This document shows positions 5,761-8,568 of a DNA stretch of 8,568 bases, one piece after another. This DNA comes from Anderseniella sp. (lineage in GTDB: Bacteria; Pseudomonadota; Alphaproteobacteria; Rhizobiales; Aestuariivirgaceae). Position 1 is the stretch's first letter. Each line of letters begins with the position of its first letter. The notes below the pieces were generated by a model. That model saw nothing but the letters and a program-made list of their open reading frames with translations. It did not search any database and was not told where the DNA came from. The position numbers were made by a program, and so were the translations under genes. The stretch is taken from assembly GCA_013041995.1 (NCBI GenBank), contig JABDRA010000348.1:1-8568 (forward strand), given 5' to 3'.

Positions 5761-5791
5761 CAGTTTTATGGCTGGATTTGGCCAAAAACTG
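5761..5791. repeat. Bulged hairpin in the lon-HU gap
   Basis: CAGTTTT (5761-5767) pairs with AAAACTG (5785-5791), and TGGC pairs with GCCA inside it, with one bulged A (5768) and an 8-base loop. That gives 11 pairs. No T-run follows on the minus strand and no gene lies on the plus strand, so it is not an obvious terminator. Its role is unknown. Confidence 0.4.
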
Positions 5792-5953
5792 GGATTTGCG
5801 CATTTTTGACAAATTTGATTCGCAGAACCCGTTGATTTCAAACCGTTTTGATGAACCTCAACCAGCCCTTTTGCCCGCGATCCGCCAGCCCGGTGACGCC
5901 TGTTCACAACCGCCAATGCAGCCTGGCAACCACACCGTGCACTTAGGCCAACA

Positions 5954-5994
5954 CCAACAACCAAAGGGCGCGACCAGAATATCTGATCGCGCCC
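5954..5994 (-). terminator. Strong terminator hairpin after lon
   Basis: A perfect 8-bp outer stem GGGCGCGA/TCGCGCCC (5966-5973 with 5987-5994), continued by one T-G pair and CAGA/TCTG with a 3-base loop, giving about 13 pairs in all. On the minus strand it is followed by TTTGGTTGTTGG, which is T-rich but interrupted. It lies about 57 bases after the lon stop. Confidence 0.75.
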
Positions 5995-6050
5995 TGAAAT
6001 GCATCGTGGTGCGTGAAAACTGCGGCCGGCTTAAAGCCGGTAACATGCAA

Positions 6051-8477
6051 TCAGTGAGCCGTTACGCTTTCACCGGATGCCTTTGCTGCATCAGCTGCAG
6101 CTTTGGCAGCCGCCTCTTCAGCCGCCTCGTCCCATTCGATAGCCTCAGGTTCCGACACAAGCGCATGTTTCAGCACTTCATCAGCGTGAGACACCGGCAC
6201 GATTTCCAGACCGTTCTTCACATTATCCGGAATGTCGGCCAGATCCTTGGCGTTCTCTTCCGGAATAAGCACCTTGGTAATACCACCGCGCAATGCCGCA
6301 AGCAGTTTTTCCTTGAGCCCGCCGATCGGCAACACCCGGCCTCGAAGCGTGATTTCACCCGTCATGGCCACTTCCCGCCTGATCGGAATACCGGTCAAAA
6401 CAGATGTAATGGCGGTCACCATCGCAACACCGGCAGACGGACCGTCTTTTGGCGTTGCACCTTCAGGCACGTGCACGTGAATATCCTTCTTGTCGAACAC
6501 CGGTGGTTTGACACCAATGTCCGTTGACCGGGAGCGGACATAGGATGATGCAGCCGAAATCGACTCCTTCATCACATCGCGCAGGTTGCCGGTCACGGTC
6601 ATCTTGCCCTTACCCGGCATCATCACCGCCTCAATGGTCAGCAATTCGCCGCCCACTTCGGTCCATGCAAGCCCGGTAACGACACCGACCTGATCTTCCA
6701 TTTCCGCCATACCATAGCGATATTTCTGGACGCCGAGGAAATCGGCCATGTTCTTGGCTGTGACCTTGACCTTCTTTTTGGCGCCCTTGGCGAGAACGAT
6801 TTCCTTCACCGCCTTGCGGCAAAGCGTATTCAATTCACGCTCCAGGTTACGCACACCTGCTTCGCGGGTGTAGCGGCGCACAACTTCGGTCAACCCGTCA
6901 TCAGAGAGTTCGAATTCGGTCTTGTCGAGACCGTGATTCTCAAGCGCTTTCGACAGCAGGTGCCGGCGGGCGATCTCGAATTTTTCGTCTTCGGTGTAAC
7001 CGGCAATCCGAATGATTTCCATGCGGTCCATCAACGGGCCGGGAATGTTCAGCGAGTTCGCCGTGGTCACGAACATTACATTCGACAGATCGTATTCAAC
7101 TTCCAGATAATGGTCCATGAAGGTTGAATTCTGTTCGGGATCGAGAACCTCCAGCAATGCAGATGACGGATCACCCCGGAAATCCATGCCCATCTTGTCA
7201 ATCTCGTCGAGGAGGAAGAGCGGGTTGGACTTCTTGGCCTTCTTCATCGACTGGATGACCTTGCCGGGCATCGATCCGATATAGGTGCGCCGGTGACCGC
7301 GGATTTCAGCTTCATCACGTACACCGCCGAGCGACATGCGCACATATTCACGGCCGGTCGCCTTGGCGATCGACTTTGCCAGCGAGGTCTTGCCGACGCC
7401 GGGAGGACCGACCAGGCACAGAATTGGCCCGCGCAGCTTGTTGGCACGCGCCTGTACCGCAAGATATTCCACGATACGTTCCTTGACCTTCTCCAGACCG
7501 TAATGATCCGACTCAAGCACGGCCTCGGCCTTGGCGAGGTCATTTTTCACACGGGACTTCTTGCCCCACGGTATGGACAGCAACCAGTCCAGATAATTGC
7601 GTACAACCGTGGCTTCCGCAGACATCGGAGACATCTGCTTGAGCTTCTTCATTTCCGCGTTGGCCTTTTCACGGGCCTCCTTGGACAATTTGGTCTTGGT
7701 GATGCGCTGTTCCAGTTCGGCCATCTCGTCATGGTCATCGCCATCACCGAGTTCCTTCTGGATCGCCTTCATCTGTTCGTTGAGATAATATTCGCGCTGG
7801 GTCTTCTCCATCTGGCGCTTGACCCGCGAGCGAATACGCTTTTCGACCTGCAGCACCGAAATCTCGCTCTCCATCAGGCCATAAACCTTTTCGAGGCGAC
7901 GGGCGACGGACGCGGTCTCCAGCAGTTCCTGCTTCTCGGAAATCTTGATTGCAAGATGGGCCGCGATGCTGTCGGCCAGTTTGGCATAGTCGTCGATCTG
8001 GGTGATCGAAGACACGGCTTCCTGAGGCACCTTCTTGTTCAGCTTTACATAGCTTTCAAACTGCGTAACAGCCGTGCGGGCAAGCGCTTCGGTTTCCCCG
8101 CCATCAGCATCAGACCCGTCAATTGTAACGGCCTTGGCCTCAAAGAAATCAGCGCGGTCTGTGTACGACACAATCTGCGCCCGTTCCAGGCCTTCAACCA
8201 AAACCTTGACCGTGCCGTCAGGCAGTTTCAGCAACTGCAGAATCGAACCGATGGTGCCCACTTCGTACATCTGATCGGCAGTTGGATCGTCATCGGATGC
8301 GTTCTTCTGGGCGACCAGAAGTATCCTCTTGTCCTCGCGCATCACTTCTTCGAGCGCTGCAATGGACTTTTCACGCCCGACAAACAGGGGCACAATCATG
8401 TGTGGGAACACAACAATGTCGCGCAGTGGCAAAACTGCGAAAACGTCTTCGATCGTGGCTGTTTTCTTTTTAGTCAT
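6051..8477 (-). CDS. lon: ATP-dependent protease Lon (LonA type)
   Basis: Cytoplasmic AAA+ serine protease that degrades misfolded proteins and selected regulators, in alphaproteobacteria including cell-cycle factors. The 808-residue protein is full length. Domains in order: N-terminal substrate-binding domain (about 10-205, starting VLPLRDIVVFPHM), a coiled-coil/helical region (about 205-300), the AAA+ module with Walker A GPPGVGKTS (357-365), Walker B FLLDEID (421-427), sensor-1 N474 and sensor-2 GVRNLERE (541-548), then the protease domain. The catalytic dyad is Ser681 in PKDGPSAG and Lys724 in GGLKEK, with the 43-residue spacing I recall from E. coli. The C-terminus carries an Ala/Glu/Lys-rich tail (about 783-808). 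The ATG at 8477 has an AAAGGA ribosome-binding site 6 bases upstream. A heat-shock promoter would be expected but is not clear in the short upstream sequence. Confidence 0.98.
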   Translation of the reverse strand: MTKKKTATIEDVFAVLPLRDIVVFPHMIVPLFVGREKSIAALEEVMREDKRILLVAQKNASDDDPTADQMYEVGTIGSILQLLKLPDGTVKVLVEGLERAQIVSYTDRADFFEAKAVTIDGSDADGGETEALARTAVTQFESYVKLNKKVPQEAVSSITQIDDYAKLADSIAAHLAIKISEKQELLETASVARRLEKVYGLMESEISVLQVEKRIRSRVKRQMEKTQREYYLNEQMKAIQKELGDGDDHDEMAELEQRITKTKLSKEAREKANAEMKKLKQMSPMSAEATVVRNYLDWLLSIPWGKKSRVKNDLAKAEAVLESDHYGLEKVKERIVEYLAVQARANKLRGPILCLVGPPGVGKTSLAKSIAKATGREYVRMSLGGVRDEAEIRGHRRTYIGSMPGKVIQSMKKAKKSNPLFLLDEIDKMGMDFRGDPSSALLEVLDPEQNSTFMDHYLEVEYDLSNVMFVTTANSLNIPGPLMDRMEIIRIAGYTEDEKFEIARRHLLSKALENHGLDKTEFELSDDGLTEVVRRYTREAGVRNLERELNTLCRKAVKEIVLAKGAKKKVKVTAKNMADFLGVQKYRYGMAEMEDQVGVVTGLAWTEVGGELLTIEAVMMPGKGKMTVTGNLRDVMKESISAASSYVRSRSTDIGVKPPVFDKKDIHVHVPEGATPKDGPSAGVAMVTAITSVLTGIPIRREVAMTGEITLRGRVLPIGGLKEKLLAALRGGITKVLIPEENAKDLADIPDNVKNGLEIVPVSHADEVLKHALVSEPEAIEWDEAAEEAAAKAAADAAKASGESVTAH

Positions 8478-8527
8478 TCAATGTCCTTTCGGTGGAACCC
8501 GAAGCGGCCAAGCGGCCTTTTTTCAAC

Positions 8528-8557
8528 CATGTACTGGAGTTTTAAACGCTGTACCAA
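8528..8557 (-). promoter_or_regulatory. Possible lon promoter
   Basis: TTGGTA (8557-8552), 18 bases, then TACATG (8533-8528) on the minus strand, about 50 bases before the lon ATG. The match is modest, and the window ends just upstream, so a better promoter (including a heat-shock one) could lie outside. Between it and lon is a tandem 8-base repeat AAGCGGCC (8502-8517, plus-strand sense). Confidence 0.25.
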
Positions 8558-8568
8558 CGCGCCCGGAC

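Larger units (their letters stand above)
5612..6050. other. Gene-free gap between lon and HU
   Basis: A 439-base region without a credible gene on either strand. It contains, in minus-strand order, a small hairpin just after lon (6026-6040), the lon terminator (5966-5994), an unassigned stretch (about 5795-5960), a bulged hairpin (5761-5791), the inverted repeats and weak promoter of HU, and its ribosome-binding site. The half near HU is clearly more AT-rich than the neighbouring genes. Confidence 0.6.

Noticed and set aside
6026..6040. CCGGCT/AGCCGG hairpin just after lon as a terminator
   Set aside because: The stem is only 6 bp, with no T-run directly after it on the minus strand; the 5966-5994 hairpin is far better.
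5778..6527. Plus-strand reading frame of 249 residues opposite the lon 3' end
   Set aside because: It is rich in His, Arg, Gln and Cys, matches no family I know, and is explained by the antisense of lon codons plus the terminator region.
8502..8517. Tandem AAGCGGCC repeat followed by a T-run as a plus-strand terminator
   Set aside because: It is a direct repeat, not a stem: only 4 bp can pair, and no plus-strand gene precedes it.
1..8568. Mobile element, CRISPR array, defence or toxin-antitoxin system
   Set aside because: I looked on both strands and found no transposase, integrase, regularly spaced repeats or paired small genes; all coding space is taken by conserved housekeeping genes and one channel gene.

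Overview
The window is a stretch of bacterial chromosome with every recognisable gene on the minus strand, so the genes read from high to low coordinates. Protein sequences (NuoA-E, HU, Lon), moderately high GC and the order lon - HU - tRNA-Val ... tRNA-Asp - nuoABCDE point to an alphaproteobacterium, most likely Hyphomicrobiales (Rhizobiales). I recall the lon/HU/nuo neighbourhood from that order, but I did not check it against a database. I do not assign a genus.

Layout in transcription order: (1) 8477-6051, lon, an ATP-dependent protease, with a short upstream region at the right edge and a strong hairpin terminator at 5966-5994. (2) 6050-5612, a 439-base gene-free gap holding that terminator and several inverted repeats, then an HU-family histone-like gene (5611-5336) with its own terminator at 5251-5284. 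(3) 5184-5109, tRNA-Val(UAC) with a good promoter, followed after only 28 bases by an MscS-family mechanosensitive channel gene (5080-3749). (4) 3611-3535, tRNA-Asp(GUC) with a good promoter and a hairpin leader. (5) A 226-base leader (3309-3534), then the start of the respiratory complex I operon, nuoA-nuoB-nuoC-nuoD-nuoE. The operon is tightly packed, with overlaps or an 18-base gap between genes, and nuoE runs off the left edge.

The nuo genes encode parts of NADH:quinone oxidoreductase: NuoE belongs to the NADH-oxidising module, NuoB/C/D to the connecting and quinone-reducing module, and NuoA to the membrane arm. Lon and HU are general housekeeping functions: protein quality control and nucleoid architecture. 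The MscS protein is probably an osmotic safety valve.

I found no mobile element, CRISPR array, toxin-antitoxin pair, defence system or other clearly new system. The two points most worth a second look are the nuo leader and the mscS position. The leader has three copies of a CCTGTTG-type motif in alternating orientation, one overlapping the nuoA ribosome-binding site, plus a duplicated ribosome-binding-site segment. The mscS gene lies between two tRNA genes with no visible promoter of its own, which suggests a tRNA-mRNA co-transcript.
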